Assembly (NCBI RefSeq): GCF_038007305.1
Contig: NZ_JBBOWV010000001.1
Coordinates: 879,501 to 943,500 of the forward strand
Direction of reading: 5' to 3'
Origin: Solibacillus sp. FSL W7-1436
GTDB lineage: Bacteria; Bacillota; Bacilli; Bacillales_A; Planococcaceae
Length of the DNA: 64,000 bases
Positions 52,479 to 60,732 of this stretch are shown piece by piece. A model generated the notes under the pieces. The model saw only the letters and a list, made by a program, of their open reading frames with translations. It ran no database searches and was not told the DNA's origin. Each line of letters begins with the position of its first letter. Positions within the stretch are counted from its first letter, which is position 1. Made by a program: the position numbers and the translations under genes.

Positions 52479-52844
52479 ATGTCTAAATTATATACAGATT
52501 ACTCGAATCAGACAGCATTAACAGTCCCGTCACATTTTATCGATGTTAAAAGTGGGGAGTCAGTGGGAGTTTCAGCAGAAATCTTTAAACAAATTGAATA
52601 CCATGCCGAAAACCAGACACTCAACCATTTGCTGTTATCAGCACTTACCGAATATTTCCATCCAGTGAAAAAAAGGCAGCTAAATGACGATATTTTAATA
52701 GAATTAAGCGAAATCAAACAGATGTTGCAGGGACATCAAATAAACAGCACATATGTAAGCATTCCCAAGAAAAAAGTCCAGCTGAAATCAACTGATGTAG
52801 ACCTAAAAGAAGTCGATGATATTCTGGATGTTTTCGGAGGATAA
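52479..52844 (+). CDS. Small ParR-like partner of the actin
   Basis: 121 residues. The segment ESVGVSAEIFKQIEYHAENQTLNHLLLSALTEYF reads as a strand and two helices of a ribbon-helix-helix DNA-binding domain; the C-terminus is Lys-rich then acidic (VDLKEVDDILDVFGG), as expected for an actin-binding tail. The ATG at 52479 follows AAAGGGTG by about 6 bases. ParR-type function is inferred from position and pattern, not from a clear family match. Confidence 0.65.
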   Translation: MSKLYTDYSNQTALTVPSHFIDVKSGESVGVSAEIFKQIEYHAENQTLNHLLLSALTEYFHPVKKRQLNDDILIELSEIKQMLQGHQINSTYVSIPKKKVQLKSTDVDLKEVDDILDVFGG

Positions 52845-52851
52845 AGTATAT

Positions 52852-52879
52852 AGGTGAACTTGTGGGAGAAAGTTCACCT
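52852..52879. terminator. Hairpin between the actin operon and the coat gene
   Basis: AGGTGAACT / AGTTCACCT perfect 9-bp stem with a 10-base loop between convergent genes; T runs are weak on both sides. Confidence 0.55.
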
Positions 52880-52897
52880 ATTAAATTGTTATGAGCT

Positions 52898-53467
52898 CTA
52901 TAGCCGTACTGCCGGCAAAGTAGAAACACCACAGAAACAGGATAAATCAACTGTTATGCAAATTCCCGTTTTCATTAAATCACCAACATATTGATGGTTG
53001 ATTTGTTCACAAGGGCTTCTGAACTTATCGCATTTATCCCTTTTTGGTTTAAATGTTAAAAGTTCTAATTCAGCACAATCCCCTTTTAAATCTTTTATTT
53101 TAAAAATATAGCTGGTAATGCAGATAAATTTTTTATCTTTGAATCCCGCCGGACAAACAGTGACGCCTTCACCTTTAAATGGTTCACACCCACAATACAG
53201 AATAAACGGGATCGTATTTTTACTGAATTTCTTAGGCTCTTTCTCTTCCAAACGTTCTTCAAACGATTCATCGCATGGAGAACATTTCTTGTCATGTTCT
53301 TTTTCCACTTTTCTCTGTGCTTTTAAAATCGCTTCAAGAATTTCCTCTACACAAGCTCCCCCATCTTTCCCCTTATGGCAATTACATTTACGTTTGTAGT
53401 GTCCTTCTTCTTTGTAATCTGAAATATATTCCTGACTAGAACTACTCTCTTTATCATGGTTATACAT
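52898..53467 (-). CDS. CotY/CotZ-type cysteine-rich spore coat protein
   Basis: 189 residues. The C-terminal half matches the CotY/CotZ/ExsY family: a FILYCGCEPF strand, CAELELLTFKP, and a closing GICITVDLSCFCGVS. Many cysteines (CNCHKG, CSPCDE, GCEPF, CFC) fit disulfide cross-linking in coat, crust or exosporium. The start is the ATG at 53467; GGGGAG lies upstream. A sigma-K-like promoter precedes it. Confidence 0.8.
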   Translation of the reverse strand: MYNHDKESSSSQEYISDYKEEGHYKRKCNCHKGKDGGACVEEILEAILKAQRKVEKEHDKKCSPCDESFEERLEEKEPKKFSKNTIPFILYCGCEPFKGEGVTVCPAGFKDKKFICITSYIFKIKDLKGDCAELELLTFKPKRDKCDKFRSPCEQINHQYVGDLMKTGICITVDLSCFCGVSTLPAVRL

Positions 53468-53502
53468 GCCTTCCACTCCCCAAAAATAATAATTATTCTT
53501 TT

Positions 53503-53530
53503 TATCTTATGGGCAAGGAAAGTATTATGT
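53503..53530 (-). promoter_or_regulatory. Sigma-K-like promoter of the CotZ-type gene
   Basis: On the minus strand CATAAGATA (53503-53511) matches CATANNNTA exactly, with AC at 53529-53530 the expected 17 bases upstream; about 36 bases before the start codon. Confidence 0.5.
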
Positions 53531-53653
53531 TTAAACACTTAGCCTATTGAAGGTAAATTTAACATACCGTGCGCACGTAAATTCTATCTTTCTTATATAA
53601 CCCGCTTTACGATAGTTATTTCCACAAAATTTTTTGTCCGCAAAACGTATGAC

Positions 53654-53682
53654 TTGTCAACCATTGATTAATCAACTAAACT
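53654..53682 (+). promoter_or_regulatory. Promoter with internal palindrome, nitroreductase gene
   Basis: TTGTCA (53654-53659), 17 bases, TAAACT (53677-53682). The perfect palindrome TTGATTAATCAA (53664-53675) lies within the spacer, a classic position for a repressor site. Confidence 0.55.
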
Positions 53683-53720
53683 AATAACCTATTCAAATTT
53701 CAATAAAAAGGGTGAAAAAG

Positions 53721-54350
53721 ATGTTACAACAAAAAACAGCTTTAGAAAAATTAATGGAAGAACGTAAATCAGTTCGTAAATATGTACCTGGTGTTACGAT
53801 TCCCCGCGAGACAATTCAACATATTCTACAGCAGGCAACATCAGCTCCTTCATCAAGTAACCTACAGCCTTGGCGCTTTCTTGTTATTGACGATGCAGAG
53901 CAGAAGAAAGAGTTGCGCATTGCCGGATTTAATCAGGAGCAAATCGAAACTTCATCTGCAATTATTGCCGTAATCGGTGATATTGAAATGTATAAAAACG
54001 CTAAGCAAATTAACGATTTAAATGTTGAACTGGGCTATATGCCACGTGAGATTGCCGATATGATGATTTCCAATTCCGAAGCGGCGTACAGCAGTTTTTC
54101 TGATGCAGAACGCAGTAATATCGCCCATTTAGATTCAGGTCTAATTTCTATGCAAATAGTCCTTTTAGCGAAGGATATGGGCTATGATACAGTAATCATG
54201 GGCGGCTTTGATAAAGCTGCATTTGCTAAAAAATATGAGCTGCCTGCAAATGAGCAGCCGATGATTTTAATCGCTATCGGAAAAGCTGCAATGCCGGCAC
54301 GTAATTCATCGCGCCTGCCACTCGATCAAATTATTCGTTTCACTAGCTAA
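53721..54350 (+). CDS. Nitroreductase family protein
   Basis: 209-residue FMN-dependent NAD(P)H oxidoreductase: MEERKSVRKY at the start, SAPSSSNLQPWRFLV, the DSGLISMQIVLLAKDMGYDT central helix and a closing IAIGKAA. The ATG at 53721 follows AAAGGGTG by 6 bases. It probably reduces nitro compounds, quinones or other electrophiles. It is followed by a MarR regulator in the same direction, which may control it. Confidence 0.9.
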   Translation: MLQQKTALEKLMEERKSVRKYVPGVTIPRETIQHILQQATSAPSSSNLQPWRFLVIDDAEQKKELRIAGFNQEQIETSSAIIAVIGDIEMYKNAKQINDLNVELGYMPREIADMMISNSEAAYSSFSDAERSNIAHLDSGLISMQIVLLAKDMGYDTVIMGGFDKAAFAKKYELPANEQPMILIAIGKAAMPARNSSRLPLDQIIRFTS

Positions 54351-54384
54351 TAGCATTACAGGTTCCTTTACCTGACTGGTGTAA

Positions 54385-54404
54385 TTCAAATCATATAGTT
54401 TGAA
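54385..54404. promoter_or_regulatory. Inverted repeat upstream of the MarR gene
   Basis: TTCAAA and TTTGAA separated by 8 bases, about 90 bases before the marR start; a plausible autoregulatory operator. Confidence 0.4.
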
Positions 54405-54494
54405 ATTTTTTATGCTTTATCCGATTGAACGGAAATGCTACCATATAGGAATAGATACCTAGAACGAAGAGAAATCAATGTAGGGAGGGTTAGT

Positions 54495-54923
54495 ATGGAC
54501 GTTTGTCTGGATGATAAAAAACAGATGATTATAATGTTAAAAAGATTAGACCGTCATGTAACGCAAATTTTTGAAAAAAGAACTGAAATCAGTTTGACGA
54601 GATACGAAATTCTAGTTTCTTTAATCAAAAGAGGAAGCGTTACACAAAAGGTGCTGCAACAATCATTAGCTATTGACCAGGCGGCAATTACACGCCATTT
54701 AAAGCTGCTTGAAGAACAGCAATATGTCGAACGCAAGCGCAACGAAAAGAACAACCGTGAAGTACTTGTAACGATTTCCGATAAAGGACGGGCATTACTT
54801 GAAGGTTGCACAATGTTTAAAGACCAGTTTTTGAATGATCTTTATGAAGATTTTTCAGATAGTGAATTACAGCAGCTTAAGCAATTTCTTACGCGCCTGA
54901 ATCATAATGTAGAGAATCTTTAA
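54495..54923 (+). CDS. MarR-family transcriptional regulator
   Basis: 142 residues: dimerisation helix at the start, winged helix with LTRYEILVSLIKRG, QQSLAIDQAAITRHLKLLEEQQYVERKRNEKNNREVLV. The start is the ATG at 54495 with GGGAGGG upstream; longer in-frame starts lack a site. It lies between a nitroreductase and a ferredoxin-reductase-like gene, all on the plus strand, so it may sense redox-active or electrophilic compounds. Confidence 0.9.
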   Translation: MDVCLDDKKQMIIMLKRLDRHVTQIFEKRTEISLTRYEILVSLIKRGSVTQKVLQQSLAIDQAAITRHLKLLEEQQYVERKRNEKNNREVLVTISDKGRALLEGCTMFKDQFLNDLYEDFSDSELQQLKQFLTRLNHNVENL

Positions 54924-54942
54924 TCAGTTTATAATATTAAAG

Positions 54943-54990
54943 GAAGAAGAACGGTTTCCCCTATTCAGGAGGATATCGTTCTTCTTTTTT
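54943..54990 (+). terminator. Terminator of the MarR gene
   Basis: AAGAAGAACG / CGTTCTTCTT stem with an inner TCC/GGA pair, then TTTT. Confidence 0.85.
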
Positions 54991-55079
54991 ATTGACGGAT
55001 ACTTTTAAATGAGAATGTTTATCACCTATGATATACTCTAACTATAAAGAAAATAATCATTACTTGAGGAGAATGTATT

Positions 55080-55799
55080 ATGCAAATATACTGGACGAAA
55101 ATAAACAAAATCATTGAAGAAACACCGGAAGTTAAAACATTTTTACTGGATCTTCCTGAAGGCTTTACATGGGAAGAAGGTGCACATACCCACCTTGCAT
55201 TAGAAGGGTTCAATGCCGGCGATCAGCCTAATAAAAGCCTCGTTCGCCATATGTCCATCTCCACATTGCCAAATGAGCAGACTGTCGGGATTACAACACG
55301 CATAAGAGAACTGTGCTCTGAGTTTAAATCGATTTTAAGAAACCTGGAAGTCGGCGATAAGGTTGCCTTATTTAAAATCCATTCCAATGTACCGCTGAAA
55401 AGAGAAGACAAAAATATTTATTTATTATCTTCCGGTGTAGGTCTTGCAACGTTCAGACCGCTTATACTTACTTATTCGGAACGTCCTGACAACATCATCA
55501 GCATTCATTCTCTTACGATTGATTCAACAAAAGACTACTTATTTACTGATGTCTTTGAATCTGCACCTGATAAAAATTTCACATCTCAGTATGTCGATAA
55601 CCGAAAAGATTACTATGAAGAAGTGAAAAAGCTTGCTGCGGATCAGGACGGCCTATTTTATGTTGTCGGCAGCGATGAGTTTATTTTGCAAAACATCGAC
55701 GTGCTGCAGGAACAAGGGATTCAACCGGGACAGATTGTCCTTGATAAACGCGAACGACAATTAGCTAATTTCTTCCCGGTAGCAGAAACTACAATTTAA
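55080..55799 (+). CDS. Ferredoxin-reductase-like FAD/NAD-binding protein
   Basis: 239 residues: an FAD-binding barrel with RHMSIS (the RxxS flavin motif) and TTRIRELCSEFKSIL, then a nucleotide-binding half with LLSSGVGLATFRPLI and FYVVGSDEF. It lacks an iron-sulfur domain, so electrons must pass to a separate partner. GAGGAG lies before the ATG. Monocistronic with a strong terminator. Physiological acceptor unknown. Confidence 0.85.
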   Translation: MQIYWTKINKIIEETPEVKTFLLDLPEGFTWEEGAHTHLALEGFNAGDQPNKSLVRHMSISTLPNEQTVGITTRIRELCSEFKSILRNLEVGDKVALFKIHSNVPLKREDKNIYLLSSGVGLATFRPLILTYSERPDNIISIHSLTIDSTKDYLFTDVFESAPDKNFTSQYVDNRKDYYEEVKKLAADQDGLFYVVGSDEFILQNIDVLQEQGIQPGQIVLDKRERQLANFFPVAETTI

Positions 55800-55810
55800 G
55801 TGGTTATATG

Positions 55811-55862
55811 AAACGGGGCTATCCTGAAAAGTTATTCCACTTTTCGGATAGCCCCGTTTTTT
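55811..55862 (+). terminator. Strong terminator after the reductase gene
   Basis: Long hairpin with arms AACGGGGCTATC / GATAGCCCCGTT and an inner GAAAAGT/ACTTTTC stem, followed by TTTTTT. Confidence 0.92.
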
Positions 55863-56011
55863 CACACTCACTCCCACTACATTTGTACTGGTAGGTTTAA
55901 ATTGTGACTCGGTTTATTTTGACATCAAACATTATGCTGAAATTCATTTTTCAAGCCTCGCCAAGCATAGATTGAATTTTAGGGTATTTAAAAACAATGG
56001 AGGTATGTGAT

Positions 56012-56989
56012 ATGTGTACTGCTATTTCAGTACTATCTACGCAGGGAGAAAATATCTTTGGCAGAACAATGGATTTTTCCCATCCTATTGAACCTAGACT
56101 TTGGGTAATACCACGAAAATTTCAATGGAATAGTCTTGCGACAATGAAAACTAACCATAACCACTATAGCTTCATGGCCATTGGTCAAGAAACAGATGGC
56201 ATGCTTGGTTTTTTTGATGGAGTTAATGAACGAGGTTTTGCTGCGGCAACATTATATTTTGAAGGTTACGCAGATTATGATTTGCCATTAGAAAATAAAG
56301 AACCTATTGCTTCCCTGGATTTTCTCCATTATTTATTAGGCCGTTGCAGTTCGGTAGATGATGTAGCGCCTTTATTAAAAAATATTCAAATTGTAGGAGT
56401 AGCCGACCCCGTTACACAAAAGGCTGCCCCCCTACATTGGATTGCTACAGATAGAAGTGGAAAATGCATTGTAATCGAGCAAACGAAAACCGGTTTAGAA
56501 GTAATAGAAAATCCTATAGGCGTCATGGCAAACAGCCCGGATTTCAGGTGGCATATGACAAACCTAAGAAATTTTATGGAAACTTCAACTACACAGAAAA
56601 AGAGCGTTAACTGGGGAAATGTATCCTTAACCCCTTTTAGTCAAGGAGGTGGAACGTCGCAATTACCAGGTGGTTTTAGTTCTCCTAGTCGTTTTGTCCG
56701 TACCGCATTTTTAAAAACTCATGTCCATCTTCCAGATAATCCAATTGAAACAATTATGACATGCTTTCACCTACTGAATAGCGTTTTTATTCCTAAAGGT
56801 ATCGTAATAACAGATAGAGGAACGGTTGATTATACGAAGTATGTTGCTTTTATGAACACTAATACATGTGAATACTACTTCAAAACATATGAGAATAATC
56901 AAATACTAACGTCAAGTCTTTGGAATTACGATCTACACGGTACGCAACCAATCTGTCTCGGAACTATCGGGTATCCTTCCTCTACCTAG
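56012..56989 (+). CDS. Choloylglycine hydrolase family protein
   Basis: 325-residue Ntn hydrolase acting on linear amide C-N bonds, related to penicillin V acylase, bile salt hydrolase and YxeI. Removal of Met exposes the nucleophile Cys2 (MCTAIS), which decides the start at 56012 against the GGAGG-proximal ATG at 55997. Other family marks: GRTMDFS, DGVNERGFAAATLYF, VMANSPDFRWHM and GLPGGFSSPSRFVRTAF-type segment. No signal peptide. In Gram-positives such enzymes may also cleave N-acyl-homoserine lactones; substrate open. Confidence 0.9.
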   Translation: MCTAISVLSTQGENIFGRTMDFSHPIEPRLWVIPRKFQWNSLATMKTNHNHYSFMAIGQETDGMLGFFDGVNERGFAAATLYFEGYADYDLPLENKEPIASLDFLHYLLGRCSSVDDVAPLLKNIQIVGVADPVTQKAAPLHWIATDRSGKCIVIEQTKTGLEVIENPIGVMANSPDFRWHMTNLRNFMETSTTQKKSVNWGNVSLTPFSQGGGTSQLPGGFSSPSRFVRTAFLKTHVHLPDNPIETIMTCFHLLNSVFIPKGIVITDRGTVDYTKYVAFMNTNTCEYYFKTYENNQILTSSLWNYDLHGTQPICLGTIGYPSST

Positions 56990-57004
56990 ATAAATTACTT
57001 ATCG

Positions 57005-57040
57005 AAAAAGAGGTGCCCAGAATCGCTTCTCGGACACCTC
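57005..57040 (-). terminator. Terminator of rlmCD
   Basis: GAGGTGTCC / GGGCACCTC stem (one mismatch) followed on the minus strand by TTTTTCG. Confidence 0.8.
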
Positions 57041-57051
57041 CCTTATAAATT

Positions 57052-58422
57052 TTATACTAACTCCAGCCACGCCACTGCTTCACAGTGTGTCGTGTGCGGA
57101 AACATATCAACTGGCTGCACTTCTTTTGTTTTATATCCGCCATCTTCTAAAATGCGGAGGTCGCGTGCAAGTGTTGCAGGGTTGCAGGATACGTAAACTA
57201 CACGTTTCGGTTTTTGCTCGATGATTGTGTTCAGTAACGCTTCATCGCAGCCTTTACGCGGTGGATCGACTACTAATACATCTGCTTCTTTACCTTCTTT
57301 GTACCAGCGGGGAATGACTTCCTCTGCCGGGCCTGCTTCGAAATATGTGTTTGTAAAGCCGTTTAGCGCGGCATTGCGTTTTGCGTCTTCGATTGCCTGT
57401 TCGACAATTTCAACACCCATTACAAGACCGGCCTTTTGGGCTAAAAACAGTGAAATGGATCCGATTCCGCAGTATGCGTCGATTACACGCTCATTGCCTG
57501 TCAGCTGTGCATAATCGAGTGCCTGCTTATAAAGCACTTCTGTTTGAACAGGGTTGACTTGATAAAACGAGCGTGCCGAAATTTCAAAGCGGACATTGCC
57601 GATTGTATCTTCAATTGTATCCTTGCCCCAAAGCGTGAAAGTATCATTACCGAAAATAACATTTGTTTTCTCACCATTCACATTTTGTACAATGGACGTG
57701 ACATTTGGAATAAGCGCTCGGATTTTTTCGATTGCCGCGCTCGCCTGCGGGAATTTTTTAGACTTCGTTACTAGTACTACCATCACTTCACCAGTTGCAC
57801 GCCCTTTACGAACAACAACATGACGCAGCATGCCTTGATGGGATTTTTCATCATATGGACGCACACCTAAAATCTCTAATTCACGTTTCAAGTCTGCCAT
57901 AACAACATCGGCTTCCCCTGTTTGAATTAGGCAACGCTCCATATCAACGATCGAGTGTGACTTCGTTTTATAGAAGCCTGCCACCATTTGCCCCGCTTCG
58001 TTTTGCGCGAAAGGTATTTGTGATTTGTTGCGGTAATGCCAAGGCTCTTCCATCCCTTTTACCGGATGGACAGGTGCATCGATTTTACCAAGACGCTTCA
58101 TCACATTTGCGACCATATTTTGTTTCCATTTCAATTGTCCCTCATACGAAAGATGCTGTAGCTGGCATCCCCCACATTGCGAGAAATAGACACATGGTGC
58201 TTCTACACGATCAGGCGACATTTCCAATATATTGACTACTTTTGCAAAGCCGTAATTTTTCAATGTTTTCATTACATGAATCTCGGCAGTCTCTCCAGGA
58301 AGTGCCCCTTGTATAAATAATGGATAGCCATCGATTTTCGCGACGCCATTGCCATCATGTGTTAAATCTTCTATATAAACTGTTTGACGATCATTTTTTT
58401 TAATTGGTGCAGACATGTTCAT
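57052..58422 (-). CDS. rlmCD: 23S rRNA (uracil-5-)-methyltransferase
   Basis: 456 residues: N-terminal TRAM domain ([29 protein letters not shown]), iron-sulfur cysteines [14 protein letters not shown] plus a later MERC, an RNA-binding insert, and the SAM methyltransferase core with [26 protein letters not shown] and the catalytic [12 protein letters not shown]. Corresponds to B. subtilis RlmCD (YefA), which makes m5U747 and m5U1939. It usually sits next to dagK; here a chemoreceptor gene lies between. Confidence 0.93.
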   Translation of the reverse strand: MNMSAPIKKNDRQTVYIEDLTHDGNGVAKIDGYPLFIQGALPGETAEIHVMKTLKNYGFAKVVNILEMSPDRVEAPCVYFSQCGGCQLQHLSYEGQLKWKQNMVANVMKRLGKIDAPVHPVKGMEEPWHYRNKSQIPFAQNEAGQMVAGFYKTKSHSIVDMERCLIQTGEADVVMADLKRELEILGVRPYDEKSHQGMLRHVVVRKGRATGEVMVVLVTKSKKFPQASAAIEKIRALIPNVTSIVQNVNGEKTNVIFGNDTFTLWGKDTIEDTIGNVRFEISARSFYQVNPVQTEVLYKQALDYAQLTGNERVIDAYCGIGSISLFLAQKAGLVMGVEIVEQAIEDAKRNAALNGFTNTYFEAGPAEEVIPRWYKEGKEADVLVVDPPRKGCDEALLNTIIEQKPKRVVYVSCNPATLARDLRILEDGGYKTKEVQPVDMFPHTTHCEAVAWLELV

Positions 58423-58605
58423 TTCTTCCTCTCATTTCAATCACTTTATTGTACCATGCTCCATATATTTTGCACTTATTATACTTTCTACTAAAGTTCT
58501 GACTCATTTCAATTATTACTTTTGTTCTAGTATTCAGTAAGTATTGCCTATATAATTTACCTTATAGCTCTAAAAATTCTATTAATTTCAAGGAGAAGAA
58601 TAAAC

Positions 58606-60291
58606 ATGTCAGTTCGCAAAAAACTTAATATAGGCTTTATTTTGATCGGGATGATTCTTCTGCTTTCAATCGGATTTGCAACCGTTCAGTTTTTCCGTAT
58701 TGGCGATGAAGTTTCCAAAGCCGTTGATGTACAGATGGCACAGGTTACGCGTATCAATGATATTCAGCAGCACATATTATCGCAGGGAATTTATGCACGT
58801 GCCTATACAGTAGACCCTTCTCAAAATAACTTGGATTTACTGAACAGCCATACAGAAAGCCTCGTTGAATTAATTGAAGAGGTGCAAGGTGAAAATATTT
58901 TAGCAGAAGCTACACCCGTTATTACTAATTTAAAGGATCAGTCGGAAATAATCACTGCACAAATGGAAAAAGTCATTTCCTCTGTACAGTCACGCGATAT
59001 TTCATCTGCTCTTTCCATGGTGAATGGCGATTATACATATACGAGTGTATTCACGAGCGAACTTGCGGAGAAAGTGGAACAGATCGAAAACAAAGAGCTT
59101 GATAAAATAGTAAACAAGACGAAAGATATGATCTCACTTTCAACGATTTTGTCGATTATTTTCATTATTGTTACGCTTATTGTCATCGGCTTTTATATGA
59201 TTTATACGAAATACGGCATTACACAGCGCCTTCAATCCATTACAAATGATCTGGAACAAATCGCAGATGGAAACATTAAAGTTTTACATAAACCGGTTCA
59301 CACAAAAGATGAATTCGGGTTGCTGTCGAGCGCTTTCATTTCATTGCAGCGTAATTTTGAAGATTTATTGATAAGTATTCAGCAAAATGCCAATCAGCTT
59401 AGTAATTCGGCGGACGCCCTTATGAAAAACAGCGGGACGATTTCTTCGGAAACAGCACATATTAAAGAACTGATCGAACATACTGCACAAACAGCCTCAA
59501 CGATGACAATCGGAGCAAATGAGAGTGCACTTGCTGTAGATGAGACGGCACAGGGAATTAACTCTATCGCACGTGCAACACAGGATCTGCATAGTGGTGC
59601 TGTCACATTAACGCAGTTTGCCAATGATGGAGTAAAAATTATTGATGAAGCGATGCAGCAAATGGAAACAGTACATGCTTCGACTCAATCGATTTCCGAC
59701 CTTTCCAATGTCCTGATCGAACAGTCGGGGCAAATCAGTACAATTACGAAAGCTATTACCGATATCGCGGATCAGACGAATCTGCTTGCCCTTAATGCTG
59801 CCATTGAAGCGGCTAGAGCTGGGGAACACGGGAAAGGGTTTGCTGTTGTGGCAGATGAAGTCCGCAAACTCGCAGAGCAATCCAAAAAGTCGGCAAATGA
59901 AATTGTGCATTTAACCGAGACGATTCAGCACCATTCCCAAAATGTTGGCGAAGCAGTGGAAAGCAGTCTCAAGTGTGCAAATGATGGCGTTGTCGTCATT
60001 GATCGTGCCGGTCAGTCATTCCATACGATTACCGACAATATCTACAATATAACTGAACGTGTAGAACATATTTCCGCTACATCACAGCAAATTTCAGCAA
60101 GCTCTGAAGAAGTTGCTGCTTCAGTCATCGAAATTTCGCAAGGTACGGAAAAGACGATGATGGATGTGGAGCAAGTAGCCAATGCAACTCAACTCCAAAC
60201 TGAAATTGTTGTTGAAATGGAAGAACTGTCTAAACGTTTAGCCGATCAGGCAAAACAGCTCCAACATAGCATGGATAAATTTACATTGTAA
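58606..60291 (+). CDS. Methyl-accepting chemotaxis protein, 4-helix-bundle sensor
   Basis: 561 residues: TM1 (~10-28), an extracytoplasmic helical-bundle domain of about 150 residues, TM2 (~178-200), HAMP, and a signalling domain with tip [20 protein letters not shown]. The sensor is shorter and different from the dCache receptor at 44480. AAGGAG lies before the ATG. It is inserted, on the opposite strand, between dagK and rlmCD, which are neighbours in other Bacilli. Confidence 0.92.
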   Translation: MSVRKKLNIGFILIGMILLLSIGFATVQFFRIGDEVSKAVDVQMAQVTRINDIQQHILSQGIYARAYTVDPSQNNLDLLNSHTESLVELIEEVQGENILAEATPVITNLKDQSEIITAQMEKVISSVQSRDISSALSMVNGDYTYTSVFTSELAEKVEQIENKELDKIVNKTKDMISLSTILSIIFIIVTLIVIGFYMIYTKYGITQRLQSITNDLEQIADGNIKVLHKPVHTKDEFGLLSSAFISLQRNFEDLLISIQQNANQLSNSADALMKNSGTISSETAHIKELIEHTAQTASTMTIGANESALAVDETAQGINSIARATQDLHSGAVTLTQFANDGVKIIDEAMQQMETVHASTQSISDLSNVLIEQSGQISTITKAITDIADQTNLLALNAAIEAARAGEHGKGFAVVADEVRKLAEQSKKSANEIVHLTETIQHHSQNVGEAVESSLKCANDGVVVIDRAGQSFHTITDNIYNITERVEHISATSQQISASSEEVAASVIEISQGTEKTMMDVEQVANATQLQTEIVVEMEELSKRLADQAKQLQHSMDKFTL

Positions 60292-60308
60292 ATTGAATTG
60301 ATTATAAA

Positions 60309-60352
60309 TCACCTTCACTTTAACGGTTTTCACTTGTTGAAGTGGGGGTTTT
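60309..60352 (+). terminator. Terminator of the second chemoreceptor gene
   Basis: CCTTCACTT / AAGTGGGGG stem with two G-T pairs, followed by TTTTTT; it abuts the first unit of the repeat array. Confidence 0.7.
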
Positions 60353-60647
60353 TTAGAAGTTTTTCGGGGAATATTAGGACAATTTTTTGTTTATTAGAAA
60401 AGTTGAGGGAGAAATTAGAAAAGAGGTTTTCTGCAGGGTGTCTTGGTTGCTCATTCTTATGAGTGTGTGCGGATATTAGAACAATGGGGAGCTTTATTAG
60501 AAAATGTTGAAGGGATATTAGAACATTTAGCGGGTTTATTTGCCCATCTCGGCCCGATATTAGAAGATCAAGCCGATATATTAGAACTTCCGCCTTTTAT
60601 TAGAACTTAATTTATTTTATTAGAACATCTAAGCGATATATTAGAAG
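60351..60647. repeat. Array of 12 ATTAGAA motifs phased every 20-21 bp
   Basis: Core WTATTAGAA occurs with the ATTAG start at 60352 (variant TTTAG), 60373, 60393, 60414, 60475, 60496, 60517, 60559, 60580, 60599, 60619 and 60640. Steps are 21, 20, 21, 61, 21, 21, 42, 21, 19, 20 and 21, so even the gaps are multiples of about 20.5. Spacer sequences are unrelated. It fills the region between the two convergent terminators of the chemoreceptor and dagK genes. Confidence 0.9.
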
Positions 60648-60690
60648 TTCGCCTGCCCGCGCCCGATCCTCCCAACGCCCTCCAAAAACA

Positions 60691-60725
60691 AAAAAACTCA
60701 CAAGGGCATTCCACTACCCTTGCAA
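60691..60725 (-). terminator. Terminator of dagK
   Basis: CAAGGG / CCCTTG stem with a loop of 11 bases, then GTGAGTTTTTTT on the minus strand. Confidence 0.8.
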
Positions 60726-60732
60726 GCTTTAG

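Noticed and set aside
53568-53577. Palindrome CGTGCGCACG upstream of the coat and nitroreductase genes
   Set aside because: A short GC palindrome without a second copy or clear position relative to a promoter.
58546-58553. Sigma-D (flagellar) -10 element GCCTATAT before the second chemoreceptor
   Set aside because: No TAAA-type -35 at the required spacing.
60443-60607. Heptad-repeat frame within the ATTAGAA array
   Set aside because: No ribosome binding site, and the 19- and 20-base steps and missing units are not multiples of three; better explained by the DNA-level period.
60351-60647. CRISPR array
   Set aside because: Repeats are only about 9 bases with 11-12 base spacers and there are no cas genes.
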